A program made the translations under genes and the position numbers. Below are positions 1 to 7,061 of a DNA stretch of 10,730 nucleotides, one piece after another (position 1 is the stretch's first letter; every line of letters begins with the position of its first letter). This DNA comes from an archaeon (GTDB taxonomy: Archaea; Methanobacteriota; Methanobacteria; Methanobacteriales; Methanobacteriaceae), in the NCBI GenBank assembly GCA_024409145.1, contig JAKSUF010000030.1, forward strand, positions 1-10,730, in the 5' to 3' direction. The notes beneath the pieces are model-generated. The model did not search any database. It worked only from the letters and a program-made list of their open reading frames with translations, and was not told the DNA's origin.

Positions 1-59
1 ATTTTTAGTTGATTTTAATTTTATTTTTGGTAAGATTAAGAATATGAAAGGGGCTAGAA

Positions 60-776
60 ATGACAAAAAGAAATTGCAACATTGAACATTTAAAAAACAT
101 TGAAATTAATTACGATCCAAATGAATTAGTTAACAAAGAAAAATTACAAAAATTCATACTAAATGGATTAAGTTATAAGATAAAAACTATTACAACTGTT
201 GATGGTAAAAATGTAGTTGTAAATGATATGATATTAAATCATTTAAAAGAAAATAAAATTGAATTAAAAACTTTAACATTTGATAAGTTAATGAGTTTTA
301 ATTTTTATAAACAAGGGGATTATATTACTCTAATGGATCTTTTAAAAGATGCCAAAGGAAGTATAATTACATATATTGAAATAGTAGATAATTCTAAAAA
401 GAATATTAAAGAAAAAGAATTATTAAGTACTATTAGTACATATGGTGTTAATGCTGTTATTGTATCTAACGAAAAGAAAGTTGTTAAATACATTAAAAAG
501 AAAGCACCAAATATTATTAGAGGATATAAATTTAAAACATTCGATGAAAACAAAGAAATTGGATATTTTGAACGTAATAGAATTATGAAAGTAAAAGTTC
601 CATTTGGAACAAAACCTGATTTTATTGAGTATGATATTAATCGTATTCCTAATGAATACATCAATGATAAATTTGTTATATCATCATTGATTGATACAGA
701 TTCTAAATTAAATAAAGCAAGAGTAAAATCAAATGCTTTTATAGTAAAAAACAACTACTCAGATAGAGAAGTATAG
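60..776 (+). CDS. Degenerate GDPD-fold protein, probably catalytically inactive
   Basis: A 238-residue protein with no signal peptide or membrane segment, so probably cytosolic. Its spacing of motifs follows glycerophosphodiester phosphodiesterases (TIM barrel): a TVDGKNVVVND stretch (residues 46-56) matches the family's TKDGxPVVxHD strand, TLTFDKL and ITLMDLL (71-95) match the LT-x-x-EL and TLEEVL segments, YIEI (105-108) matches the IEIK strand, and KPDFIEYDINRIP (185-197) and ARVKSNAFIV (220-229) match the C-terminal strands. In this alignment the metal-binding Glu and Asp of the ExD motif become Lys40 and Lys42, the catalytic His of the HD motif becomes Asn55, and no N-terminal HRG or PENT motif exists. 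I infer a non-catalytic pseudoenzyme that may bind a ligand or partner. The start is set by AAAGGGG at 47-53, 6 nt from the ATG. A weak promoter (TTGATT 9-14, TAAGAT 31-36) may precede it. The next gene begins about 12 nt downstream, so they are probably cotranscribed. The family call is moderate. Confidence 0.6.
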   Translation: MTKRNCNIEHLKNIEINYDPNELVNKEKLQKFILNGLSYKIKTITTVDGKNVVVNDMILNHLKENKIELKTLTFDKLMSFNFYKQGDYITLMDLLKDAKGSIITYIEIVDNSKKNIKEKELLSTISTYGVNAVIVSNEKKVVKYIKKKAPNIIRGYKFKTFDENKEIGYFERNRIMKVKVPFGTKPDFIEYDINRIPNEYINDKFVISSLIDTDSKLNKARVKSNAFIVKNNYSDREV

Positions 777-788
777 ACAGGAGAGATG

Positions 789-1394
789 ATGGAAACAAAA
801 ATTTTCGAAGATTTTGAATTACAAGAAGGTAAAGAAAAAATTATGCTTTCAGCACCACATGCTTTTATTCATTTAAGAGATGGAGAAATTAGATTAGCTG
901 AAACTAATACAAATAAAATTGTATTAGACTTGTGTGATGAATTAAAAACTTATGGCATTTATAAAACTATAAGTAGTGACAATGATGCTAATTATGATAA
1001 AGATTGTCAGTATAAAAAAGAATGTTTAAAACAAGTTAAAAGAAGCAAAATAAAATTACTAATAGATTTTCACGGTATGGCTAGTGAAAGAGAAGAAGAT
1101 ATTTGTATAGGTATAGCTAATTATGAATTAGTTAATAATGATAAAGAATTTATAGATCAAGTAATAAAAATCTTTAATAAAAATGGTTTTAAAAATGTAT
1201 CAATAGATAAACCATTTGATTGTACTAGAAAAGAATGTGTTTCTAATTACATTCATGCTGAAACTGGAATCTATGCAATGCAAATAGAAATCAATGGTAA
1301 GTATAGATTAGAAGATTCTAAAGAATTTAATTTAGATGGTATTAAAAAATCTATTAAAGACATTATTAAATTATTTAAAAATTCACAAAAATAA
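789..1394 (+). CDS. N-formylglutamate amidohydrolase-like putative zinc hydrolase
   Basis: A soluble protein of 201 residues. Recognisable motifs are SAPHAF (His24), an AET motif (Glu38), LLIDFHGM (His95) and QIEINGKYR (Glu167, Arg173). This order resembles the N-formylglutamate amidohydrolase (HutG-type deformylase) family, which shares the zinc-carboxypeptidase-like fold; the His/Glu/His set would be zinc ligands and the late Glu the general base. Family members hydrolyse N-formyl or N-acyl amino acids, but no histidine-degradation genes are adjacent, so the substrate here is unknown. Two ATGs occur in tandem (786 and 789); the ribosome binding site AGGAG at 779-783 leaves only 2 nt before the first and 5 nt before the second, so I prefer 789. 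It follows the GDPD-like gene by 12 nt and probably shares its mRNA. Seven cysteines are present, several paired within the CxxxxxC and CxxxxxC-like stretches around residues 73-79 and 145-150, which may be structural; this is uncertain. Confidence 0.6.
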   Translation: METKIFEDFELQEGKEKIMLSAPHAFIHLRDGEIRLAETNTNKIVLDLCDELKTYGIYKTISSDNDANYDKDCQYKKECLKQVKRSKIKLLIDFHGMASEREEDICIGIANYELVNNDKEFIDQVIKIFNKNGFKNVSIDKPFDCTRKECVSNYIHAETGIYAMQIEINGKYRLEDSKEFNLDGIKKSIKDIIKLFKNSQK

Positions 1395-1407
1395 TGCAAA
1401 TAAATTA

Positions 1408-1438
1408 TTGTAAAATTTAAATTATATGTTAGTATATT
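1408..1438 (+). promoter_or_regulatory. Candidate promoter for the SLH protein gene
   Basis: TTGTAA at 1408-1413 and TATATT at 1433-1438 are separated by 19 nt, somewhat longer than ideal. The -10 lies inside the inverted repeat at 1427-1445. In such AT-rich DNA this match is weak support, but the 90-nt gap between genes and the change of function make a promoter here reasonable. Confidence 0.35.
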
Positions 1439-1445
1439 ACTAACA
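1427..1445. promoter_or_regulatory. Perfect inverted repeat, possible operator
   Basis: TGTTAGTA, a 3-nt TAT centre, then TACTAACA: a perfect 8-bp-arm dyad lying 38 nt upstream of the SLH gene start and overlapping its candidate -10. No T-run follows, so it is not an intrinsic terminator. The geometry suits a dimeric repressor. The binding protein is unknown; the arm spacing does not match typical Crp (TGTGA-N6-TCACA) or Fnr (TTGAT-N4-ATCAA) sites. Confidence 0.45.
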
Positions 1446-1483
1446 ATATTAAGATTAATTAAGGTTATTTGTAGAGGTTAATT

Positions 1484-2344
1484 ATGAATGAGAAAAGAAC
1501 AGACTTTGTCACAATTATGTGTTGGATTGCTCTTATTCTTGGAGGACTAATATTAGTAATATTTATTATATCAATGTTACTTGATGTTTTCAGTGCTCCA
1601 TCTAACAATAAAAATAATACTACTACAGTACAAGTTGAAGTAAATGAAAACAATCCAGAGATTGAAGTCAAAGAAGATGAATATATAAGTTCAGGTAATG
1701 AAAATACAAAGATTGCAACAACAACTACTCACTCAAACTACATGAATGGATACAATGATGGAACATTTGCACCATATGGTGGTTTATCAAGAGCAGAAGT
1801 TGCAGCAGTACTTGCAAGACTTGATAAAAAATTTAATGAAAATAAAGTTTATTACAATGGAAGATTCTCAGACGTTCCAGAAAGTGCATGGTATGCTAAT
1901 TATGTTGGATATTGTGCTAATGAATTAATTATGCAAGGATACAGTGATGGTACATTTGGTCCTAGTGATAAAATGAACAAGAGAGAATTCTTAGTTGCAA
2001 TTGTTAGATATGCAGAAGTTGATTACAATGGGTATACATCAAAATATACAGACGTTAAAGGAACATGGGCAGAACCTTACATTGGTTACCTTGAAAGCAA
2101 AGGATTTATTTCGGGTAAAACTGCAACAACTCTTGGAGCTACAGATCTAATTACAAGAGCTGAAGTTTGTAACGTTATTAATAATGTATTAGATAGAAAA
2201 CCAGATAAAGCAAAAATTGATGCAACAACTAAAAAACAATATTTTAGTGATGTACCAAGTAGTGCATGGTTCTATTATGATGTAGTTGAAGCAACAACAT
2301 TCCATGATATAGATTTATATCATAAAGTTGTAGATAAAAAATAA
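1484..2344 (+). CDS. Membrane-anchored S-layer homology (SLH) domain protein
   Basis: A 286-residue protein. Residues 1-7 contain Lys and Arg, followed by a hydrophobic segment (about 11-34) without a clear signal-peptidase site, so I predict a type II signal anchor with the rest outside the cell. A polar Asn/Thr/Glu-rich linker spans about 36-84. SLH repeats follow: an incomplete first copy (YMNGYNDGTFAPYGGLSRAE, about 86-116), a full second (FSDVPESAWYANYVGY... GYSDGTFGP... REF, 128-176), a third (YTDVKGTWAEPYIGYLESKGFISG, then TRAEV, 188-236), and the start of a fourth (FSDVPSSAWFYYDVVEATTF, 254-273). SLH repeats bind pyruvylated secondary cell-wall polymers. There is no separate enzymatic domain, so it may tether membrane to wall or be structural. 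The start is set by AGAGG at 1473-1477, 6 nt from ATG. It stands alone between a putative promoter/operator and a terminator. The domain call is secure; the role is not known. Confidence 0.85.
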   Translation: MNEKRTDFVTIMCWIALILGGLILVIFIISMLLDVFSAPSNNKNNTTTVQVEVNENNPEIEVKEDEYISSGNENTKIATTTTHSNYMNGYNDGTFAPYGGLSRAEVAAVLARLDKKFNENKVYYNGRFSDVPESAWYANYVGYCANELIMQGYSDGTFGPSDKMNKREFLVAIVRYAEVDYNGYTSKYTDVKGTWAEPYIGYLESKGFISGKTATTLGATDLITRAEVCNVINNVLDRKPDKAKIDATTKKQYFSDVPSSAWFYYDVVEATTFHDIDLYHKVVDKK

Positions 2345-2364
2345 AATAATAAGAAGTATATATA

Positions 2365-2407
2365 AGGAGATAGTTACTTTTTTACGGGATAACTATCTTT
2401 TTATTTT
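2365..2407 (+). terminator. Intrinsic terminator after the SLH gene
   Basis: AGATAGTTA (2368-2376) pairs perfectly with TAACTATCT (2390-2398), and the stem extends through G-U and A-U pairs (2365-2367 with 2399-2401). The loop is 2377-2389. A T-rich tract runs to 2407. It lies 20 nt after the SLH stop codon and 20 nt before the dxs ribosome binding site, so read-through could supply dxs, for which I see no convincing promoter of its own. Confidence 0.75.
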
Positions 2408-2427
2408 GCAATAAACACGGAGGGTAT

Positions 2428-4317
2428 ATGAGTTTATTACAAAAAGTTAATTCACCTAAAGATATTAAACAAATGAACTTTGATGAATTAAATGTACTAA
2501 GCGAAGAAATAAGAAATTTATTAATAGATACAGTTTCAGAAACAGGGGGACATCTTGCTTCAAACTTAGGTATAGTAGAATTAACTTTAGCATTACATAA
2601 AGTTTATAATATGCCTAAAGATAAAATAATTTGGGATGTAGGTCATCAAACTTATGTTCACAAAATTATTACAGGAAGAAGAAAAGTTTTTGATACATTA
2701 AGACAACGTAATGGTCTTAGTGGATTCCCAAAAAGAAACGAAAGTCCATATGATACATTTGATACTGGACACAGTTCAACATCAATATCAGCAGCATTAG
2801 GACTTGCAAAAGCAAGAAGAGTGAATCATGAAAATTATAGTGTAGTAGCAGTAATTGGTGATGGTGCGTTGACTGGTGGTATGGCTTTTGAAGCATTAAA
2901 TGATGCTGGAAGAAGTAAAGATAATTTGGTAGTAATATTAAATGATAATGAAATGTCTATTGAAAAAAATGTTGGTGGACTTTCACAATATTTAACTAAA
3001 GTTAGAACAGAACCAAGTTATGCAAAAGCAAAAAGAGAACTTGCAAATTTCTTAAATAAAATTCCTACAGTTGGATCAAATATAACTAAGACATTAATTA
3101 AAGTTAGAGATGGAATTAAGTATGTTACATTACCATCTTCTATCTTTGAAGAATTAGGATTCACATATATTGGACCAATTGATGGACATAATATAGAACT
3201 TCTTTGCGATGTTTTAGGTAGAGTAAAAAATGTTAGAGGACCAGTTTTAGTTCATGTTGTAACTAAGAAAGGAAAAGGTTATACATTTGCTGAAGAACAT
3301 CCTGAAAAATTTCATAGTATTAGTCCATTTAATAAATACACAGGTGAAACAAATTCATCTACTGATATGAATTATTCAAAAATGGCAGGAAAAATTTTAA
3401 CAGAAGAAGCAAAATATAATAATAAATTAGTTGCAGTTTCGGCAGCTATGATTGAAGGTACAGGACTAAGTCAATTTAAAAAGAAATATCCTGATAGAAC
3501 ATTTGATGTTGGAATAGCAGAACAACATGCTGTAACATTTGCAGCAGGTCTTGCAACAGCTGGATTAAAACCTGTGGTAGCAATATATTCAACATTCTTA
3601 CAAAGAGCATATGATCAAATAATTCATGATGTAGCGTTGCAAAAATTACCTGTGGTATTTTTAATAGATAGGGCAGGAATTGTTGGAGCTGATGGAGAAA
3701 CTCATCAAGGTATTTTTGATGTATCATTCCTTAGTCATATACCAAATATGAAAATAATGATGCCAAGAAATTATATTGAACTAGAAGCTATGATGAGATA
3801 TGCTTTTGAATATAATGATGGACCAATAGCAATTAGATATCCAAGAGGAGAAGAAAAAGACGTTAACATTAAAGATGTAAATCTAGATTTAGAATCTTGG
3901 GATACAATTGTTGATGGTGAAGACGCAGTTATATTAACATTTGGTAATAATGTTTCAACTGCAGTTTCAATTAGAAATGAATTGAAATTTGATGACATAG
4001 ATTGTGGAATTGTTAATGCAAGATTGATTAAACCATTAGATATGGATTGCTTAACAAACATATTAAAATCAAAAAGACAAGTAATAATTCTTGAAGATAA
4101 TATTAAACATGGAGGACTTAGTTCATTAGTACTTGAAAAAGTTAACGAAATGCCATTCAAGTATGATAATCGTATATTAAGTTATGCGATTGATGATAAA
4201 TATGTTCCTCATGGTAATGTTCTTGAATTGATGGAAGAAGAAAATATAGATAAAACAACTATAGTAAATGATATTATTAAAGTTTTTGACGCAAAAAGAA
4301 AAAGAACTAAAAAATAA
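2428..4317 (+). CDS. dxs: 1-deoxy-D-xylulose-5-phosphate synthase
   Basis: A complete 629-residue DXS, close to the family's usual 620-640. It condenses pyruvate with glyceraldehyde 3-phosphate using thiamine diphosphate, the first step of the MEP pathway to isopentenyl diphosphate; it is cytosolic and homodimeric. Visible motifs in order: GGHLASNLG (His42), WDVGHQTYVHK (69-79), GLSGFPKR and FDTGHSSTSIS (97-121), the ThDP/Mg2+ signature GDGALTGG with later LNDNEMSI (Asp145, Asn174), YIGPIDGH (247-254), VGIAEQHAVTFAAG (catalytic Glu365), YSTFLQRAYDQIIHDVALQ, IDRAGIVGADGETHQG (413-428, His426), and GPIAIRYPRGE. The C-terminal transketolase-like domain is complete. GGAGGG (2419-2424) lies 3-4 nt before the ATG. 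Neighbours are unrelated; other isoprenoid genes often beside dxs (ispA, xseA/B, tlyA) are absent from this window. No anomalies seen. Confidence 0.98.
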   Translation: MSLLQKVNSPKDIKQMNFDELNVLSEEIRNLLIDTVSETGGHLASNLGIVELTLALHKVYNMPKDKIIWDVGHQTYVHKIITGRRKVFDTLRQRNGLSGFPKRNESPYDTFDTGHSSTSISAALGLAKARRVNHENYSVVAVIGDGALTGGMAFEALNDAGRSKDNLVVILNDNEMSIEKNVGGLSQYLTKVRTEPSYAKAKRELANFLNKIPTVGSNITKTLIKVRDGIKYVTLPSSIFEELGFTYIGPIDGHNIELLCDVLGRVKNVRGPVLVHVVTKKGKGYTFAEEHPEKFHSISPFNKYTGETNSSTDMNYSKMAGKILTEEAKYNNKLVAVSAAMIEGTGLSQFKKKYPDRTFDVGIAEQHAVTFAAGLATAGLKPVVAIYSTFLQRAYDQIIHDVALQKLPVVFLIDRAGIVGADGETHQGIFDVSFLSHIPNMKIMMPRNYIELEAMMRYAFEYNDGPIAIRYPRGEEKDVNIKDVNLDLESWDTIVDGEDAVILTFGNNVSTAVSIRNELKFDDIDCGIVNARLIKPLDMDCLTNILKSKRQVIILEDNIKHGGLSSLVLEKVNEMPFKYDNRILSYAIDDKYVPHGNVLELMEEENIDKTTIVNDIIKVFDAKRKRTKK

Positions 4318-4352
4318 TAAAAAAGGTGTTAATTATATATAGTAAAAACTTT

Positions 4353-4392
4353 AAAAAACTTTGGTAAAACCTATAAAGTTTTATAATTTTAA
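4353..4392 (+). terminator. Probable dxs terminator
   Basis: AAAACTTT (4355-4362) plus GG (4363-4364) pair with CC (4370-4371) and AAAGTTTT (4375-4382), leaving a TAAAA loop and a 3-nt TAT bulge; the tract TTTTATAATTTT follows (4379-4390). The upstream AAAACTTTA (4345-4353) can pair with the same right arm as an alternative. The stem is AU-rich and bulged, hence moderate confidence. Its right arm contains the -35 element of the next promoter. Confidence 0.5.
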
Positions 4393-4401
4393 TGTCGATA
4401 T
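4374..4401 (+). promoter_or_regulatory. SigD/sigma-28-type flagellar promoter
   Basis: TAAAGTTT (4374-4381) matches the sigma-28 -35 consensus in full. GTCGATAT (4394-4401) differs at one position from the SigD -10 consensus GCCGATAT. Counting from TAAA to the -10 gives 16 nt, within the range known for SigD. It lies 32 nt upstream of the first of two flagellar rod genes, exactly where a motility promoter is expected. A C/G-containing octamer is rare in this AT-rich sequence, which strengthens the call. Confidence 0.8.
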
Positions 4402-4432
4402 TATATATAACAAAAGTGTTTAGGAGAATATT

Positions 4433-5179
4433 ATGGTAAGAGGTCTTTATACTGCAGCTACAAGTATGCAAGTACAAATGAATAAGATGGATGTCATAAC
4501 AAACAATATGGCTAATGCTGATACAATTGGATATAAAAAAGATGTTATGGCGCAAGAAAGTTTTTCATCTAGTTTAGCAAAAAGAATAGATGAACTAGGA
4601 GAAACAAAAATAGGTAAAATGAAAGTTGGTGTAGGAACAACTAGAGTTGCTACAAACTTTGAAACAGGTAACTTAAAAAATACAGGTGGTGCACTTGATG
4701 TAGCTATTGAAGGAACAGGATTCTTAGTAGTAGATACAAAAAGAGGTGAAAGATATACAAGAATGGGTGACTTAACTTTAGATGCTGAAGGATATTTAAA
4801 AGATGCTAATGGAGATAAAGTTAAAGATGATACAGACAATGATATCATAATTCCATCTGGAGGAAATATAACAATTTCAACTAATGGTGTAATTACAGTT
4901 GATGGTAATGAAATTGCAAAATTACAAATAGTTGATTTTGAAGATTTAAATTATTTAGAAAAAGAAGGAAACGGATTATATAAAACAATGAATGGTGCAA
5001 CTGAAAAAGAATTTACAGGTAACATCAGACAAGGATTCGTTGAAGGATCTAATGTAAACATTGTTAAAGAAATGGTAAACATGATTTCTTTAAATAGAAA
5101 CTATGAAGCAAACCAAAAAGTAATACAAACACATGATTCATTAATGGATAAAGCAGTTAATGATGTAGGTAGATTATAG
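4433..5179 (+). CDS. flgF: Flagellar basal-body rod protein, FlgF/FlhO type
   Basis: A 248-residue flagellar rod/hook family protein. It has the N-terminal helix motif (GLYTAATSMQVQMNKMDVITNNMANADTIGYKKD, residues 4-37), the central FETGNLKNTGGALDVAIEGTGFLVV block (about 76-100) typical of FlgF/FlgG, and the C-terminal coiled coil (FVEGSNVNIVKEMVNMISLNRNYEANQKVIQTHDSLMDKAV, about 201-243). The two terminal helices form the axial coiled coil of the rod. Such proteins lack a cleaved signal and are exported by the flagellar type III system. It is shorter and more divergent than the following FlgG, and comes first, which suits proximal FlgF (FlhO in Bacillus subtilis). AGGAG at 4422-4426 sits 6 nt before the ATG. 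The adjacent SigD-type promoter suggests late or intermediate motility control. The paralogue assignment (F versus G) rests on order and divergence. Confidence 0.88.
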   Translation: MVRGLYTAATSMQVQMNKMDVITNNMANADTIGYKKDVMAQESFSSSLAKRIDELGETKIGKMKVGVGTTRVATNFETGNLKNTGGALDVAIEGTGFLVVDTKRGERYTRMGDLTLDAEGYLKDANGDKVKDDTDNDIIIPSGGNITISTNGVITVDGNEIAKLQIVDFEDLNYLEKEGNGLYKTMNGATEKEFTGNIRQGFVEGSNVNIVKEMVNMISLNRNYEANQKVIQTHDSLMDKAVNDVGRL

Positions 5180-5196
5180 GAAAGAGGTAATAAATT

Positions 5197-6015
5197 ATGA
5201 TGAGATCACTTTGGACTGCTGCTAGCGGAATGTACGCACAACAGTTAAGTATGGATAACATTGCAAATAACATTTCAAATGTAAATACAACTGGTTATAA
5301 ATCAACAAGAATGGAATTTAAAGATTTATTATATGCAAATCTTACTGAAGCAGTTATAGATAAAAATGGTGAAGGATCTCCAGTAACATTACAAGTTGGA
5401 CATGGTGTTAGAAGTGGAGCTATCACAAGAGATTTTGGAACAGGTAACTTAACAGAAACAGGTAATACTTTTGATTTTGCTATCGAAGGAAATGGTTTCT
5501 TCTGTATTCAAGATTCTGATGGATCAGAAAAATATACTAAAGATGGTACATTTAAAATTTCACCATATGATGGAATGAATTATTTAGTAACATCTGAAGG
5601 ATATAGAGTATTAAATCAAGATGGTGAACCAATAACATTTGATCAAGAAATTTTAACTTCAACAATTACTGTTGCTGATGATGGATCATTTGCTTATAAA
5701 GATGTTGAAACTGGAAACATTATTCCTCTTGATTCATCATTTAGAATTGTTCAATTCCAAAATGTTTTAGGACTTGAAAGTTGTGGAGAAAACTTATTTA
5801 CTACAACAGTATCAAGTGGTGAAGCATTAGATGAAGCAGAACTTGAAACTGGTGCTAAGAGTACAATAAGACAAGGTGTTATTGAAGCATCAAATGTACA
5901 AATCGCTCAAGAAATGGTTAACATGATTGTTACTCAAAGAGCATATGAATTAAACTCAAAAGCAATTCAAACATCAGATGATATGTTATCAATTGCTAAC
6001 TCATTAAAGAGATAA
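5197..6015 (+). CDS. flgG: Flagellar distal rod protein FlgG (FlhP type)
   Basis: A 272-residue distal-rod protein, slightly longer than the roughly 260 residues usual for FlgG. Motifs: N-terminal MMRSLWTAASGMYAQQLSMDNIANNISNVNTTGYK (1-35), the VGHGVRSGAITRDFGTGNLTETGNTFDFAIEGNGFF central block (about 68-103), and the C-terminal IRQGVIEASNVQIAQEMVNMIVTQRAYELNSKAIQTSDDMLSIANSLK (about 224-271), which is a very close match to FlgG. It polymerises in the distal rod between the proximal rod and the hook, outside the membrane, after type III export. AAAGAGG (5181-5187) lies 9 nt before the first of two tandem ATGs, so the first is preferred. It starts 17 nt after flgF and is followed by a strong terminator, so the two genes form one transcript. 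No other flagellar genes are in this window, so the rest of the system must lie elsewhere. Confidence 0.95.
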   Translation: MMRSLWTAASGMYAQQLSMDNIANNISNVNTTGYKSTRMEFKDLLYANLTEAVIDKNGEGSPVTLQVGHGVRSGAITRDFGTGNLTETGNTFDFAIEGNGFFCIQDSDGSEKYTKDGTFKISPYDGMNYLVTSEGYRVLNQDGEPITFDQEILTSTITVADDGSFAYKDVETGNIIPLDSSFRIVQFQNVLGLESCGENLFTTTVSSGEALDEAELETGAKSTIRQGVIEASNVQIAQEMVNMIVTQRAYELNSKAIQTSDDMLSIANSLKR

Positions 6016-6045
6016 TAAATAGGCGATAATTTTAATAATATAAAT

Positions 6046-6075
6046 AAAAATAAAGGCGAAAGCCTTTATTTTTTT
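6046..6075 (+). terminator. Strong intrinsic terminator after flgG
   Basis: AAAAATAAAGGC (6046-6057) pairs perfectly over 12 bp with GCCTTTATTTTT (6062-6073), closed by a GAAA tetraloop (6058-6061), and the T-run continues to 6075. A GNRA loop on a GC-topped stem is typical of efficient terminators. The A-tract before the stem would let it also work on the other strand. Confidence 0.92.
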
Positions 6076-6105
6076 GTATTAAATATTACAAAAAATCAAA
6101 AATAC

Positions 6106-6133
6106 TTGCAAAAATAATTATTGATACTATAAT
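6106..6133 (+). promoter_or_regulatory. Sigma-A promoter for the PH-like membrane protein operon
   Basis: TTGCAA at 6106-6111 and a perfect TATAAT at 6128-6133 are separated by 16 nt. The predicted transcription start near 6140 leaves a leader of only about 15 nt, just enough for the ribosome binding site GGAGG at 6145-6149. Confidence 0.8.
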
Positions 6134-6154
6134 AAACACGTATTGGAGGATATT

Positions 6155-7036
6155 ATGATAAATGGAATCTTATATTTAGTATTAGGTTTATTCCTAATAT
6201 GCTATGGAATATTAGTGTATATTCCAAGTTTTAAAAGAATGTTAATTAAAAATGAAGTAGTATCAAAGATTATAATTAGTGTATATTCATTAGCAATTGG
6301 TACAATAAATGTTATGCTTGGAATATATTTAGTTTTTAATTTAGATCCTATTAAATTTTTAATATATAAAACATATTTAGCATATGCAATTTTATTATTC
6401 TTAATTACATATGTTGTTTATGAATTGATTTATAAAATTATAAAAAAGAATAATTATAAATTACTAAATTATTTTAATTATATTATTTTTACATTATTAG
6501 TAGTTATGATATTATTCTTTATAAAAATGTATTCATCACCAAAAATTGAAATCAATGCCGATAAAGAAACAATTGTTATAAAAGATTTCTTAAGTGTTAA
6601 AAATATTCCACTTAGTAAATTAACAAAATTAGATATTGAAGAAACAATGGTTGAAACAACATCTGATTATTTTGCTATGAATAATGGAATTGCATTTAAA
6701 GGTTATTTTAAAATGATAAATGGTGATAAAGCATATATTCAAAATAGACTTAAAGATGCAAGGAGTATTGTATTAATTGTAGCAGATAATAAAATCTATC
6801 AAGTTGGTTTTAAAGATAAGAGCAAAGCAATTCAAGCTGTTGATTTAATGAACACTTGGAAAGTTCATTTGATGGATCAAGCAGAAGTATTAGACTTTGG
6901 AATTACTGAACCTACATATGAAGATGATGCTGATGGACATGGATCAACTCCTGAAGAATCAATTGAAGATTTCTTGTCAAAACATCCAGAAGTATCAAGA
7001 GAAGAAGTAATAGAAAATTTAAATATAGCTCAATAA
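6155..7036 (+). CDS. Four-TM membrane protein with PH-like domain
   Basis: A 293-residue protein of unknown function. Hydrophobic segments at about 3-23, 38-62, 72-95 and 105-124 predict four transmembrane helices. Residues about 129-237 then form a beta-rich domain (KIEINADKETIVIKDFL, IPLSKLTKLDIEE, GIAFKGYFKMINGDKAYIQ, SIVLIVADNKIYQVGF, ending in the helix KSKAIQAVDLMNTWK) that resembles bacterial PH-like domains (bPH_6-like). The last 45 residues are acidic and end in a short helical motif, TPEESIEDFLSKHPEVSREEVIENL. An upstream in-frame TTG (6143) exists but is the ribosome binding site itself; GGAGG at 6145-6149 places the true start at the ATG at 6155, 5 nt away. It precedes a Crp-family regulator by 25 nt, so the pair is probably cotranscribed from the strong promoter upstream. 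The PH-like call is an inference from pattern. Confidence 0.75.
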   Translation: MINGILYLVLGLFLICYGILVYIPSFKRMLIKNEVVSKIIISVYSLAIGTINVMLGIYLVFNLDPIKFLIYKTYLAYAILLFLITYVVYELIYKIIKKNNYKLLNYFNYIIFTLLVVMILFFIKMYSSPKIEINADKETIVIKDFLSVKNIPLSKLTKLDIEETMVETTSDYFAMNNGIAFKGYFKMINGDKAYIQNRLKDARSIVLIVADNKIYQVGFKDKSKAIQAVDLMNTWKVHLMDQAEVLDFGITEPTYEDDADGHGSTPEESIEDFLSKHPEVSREEVIENLNIAQ

Positions 7037-7061
7037 GAAAAAATAATGAAGAGGTAATAAT

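Noticed and set aside
2410..2419. Ten bases, AATAAACACG, shared by the regions before dxs (2410-2419) and before the membrane protein (6131-6140)
   Set aside because: Too short, different contexts, and only the second follows a good -10 element; probably chance.
3476..4160. Reverse-strand open frames inside dxs
   Set aside because: They overlap a complete, conserved coding sequence, lack ribosome binding sites and look like shadows of it.
6143..6154. TTG start giving a 297-residue membrane protein
   Set aside because: The TTG overlaps the GGAGG ribosome binding site; the ATG at 6155 is 5 nt from it.
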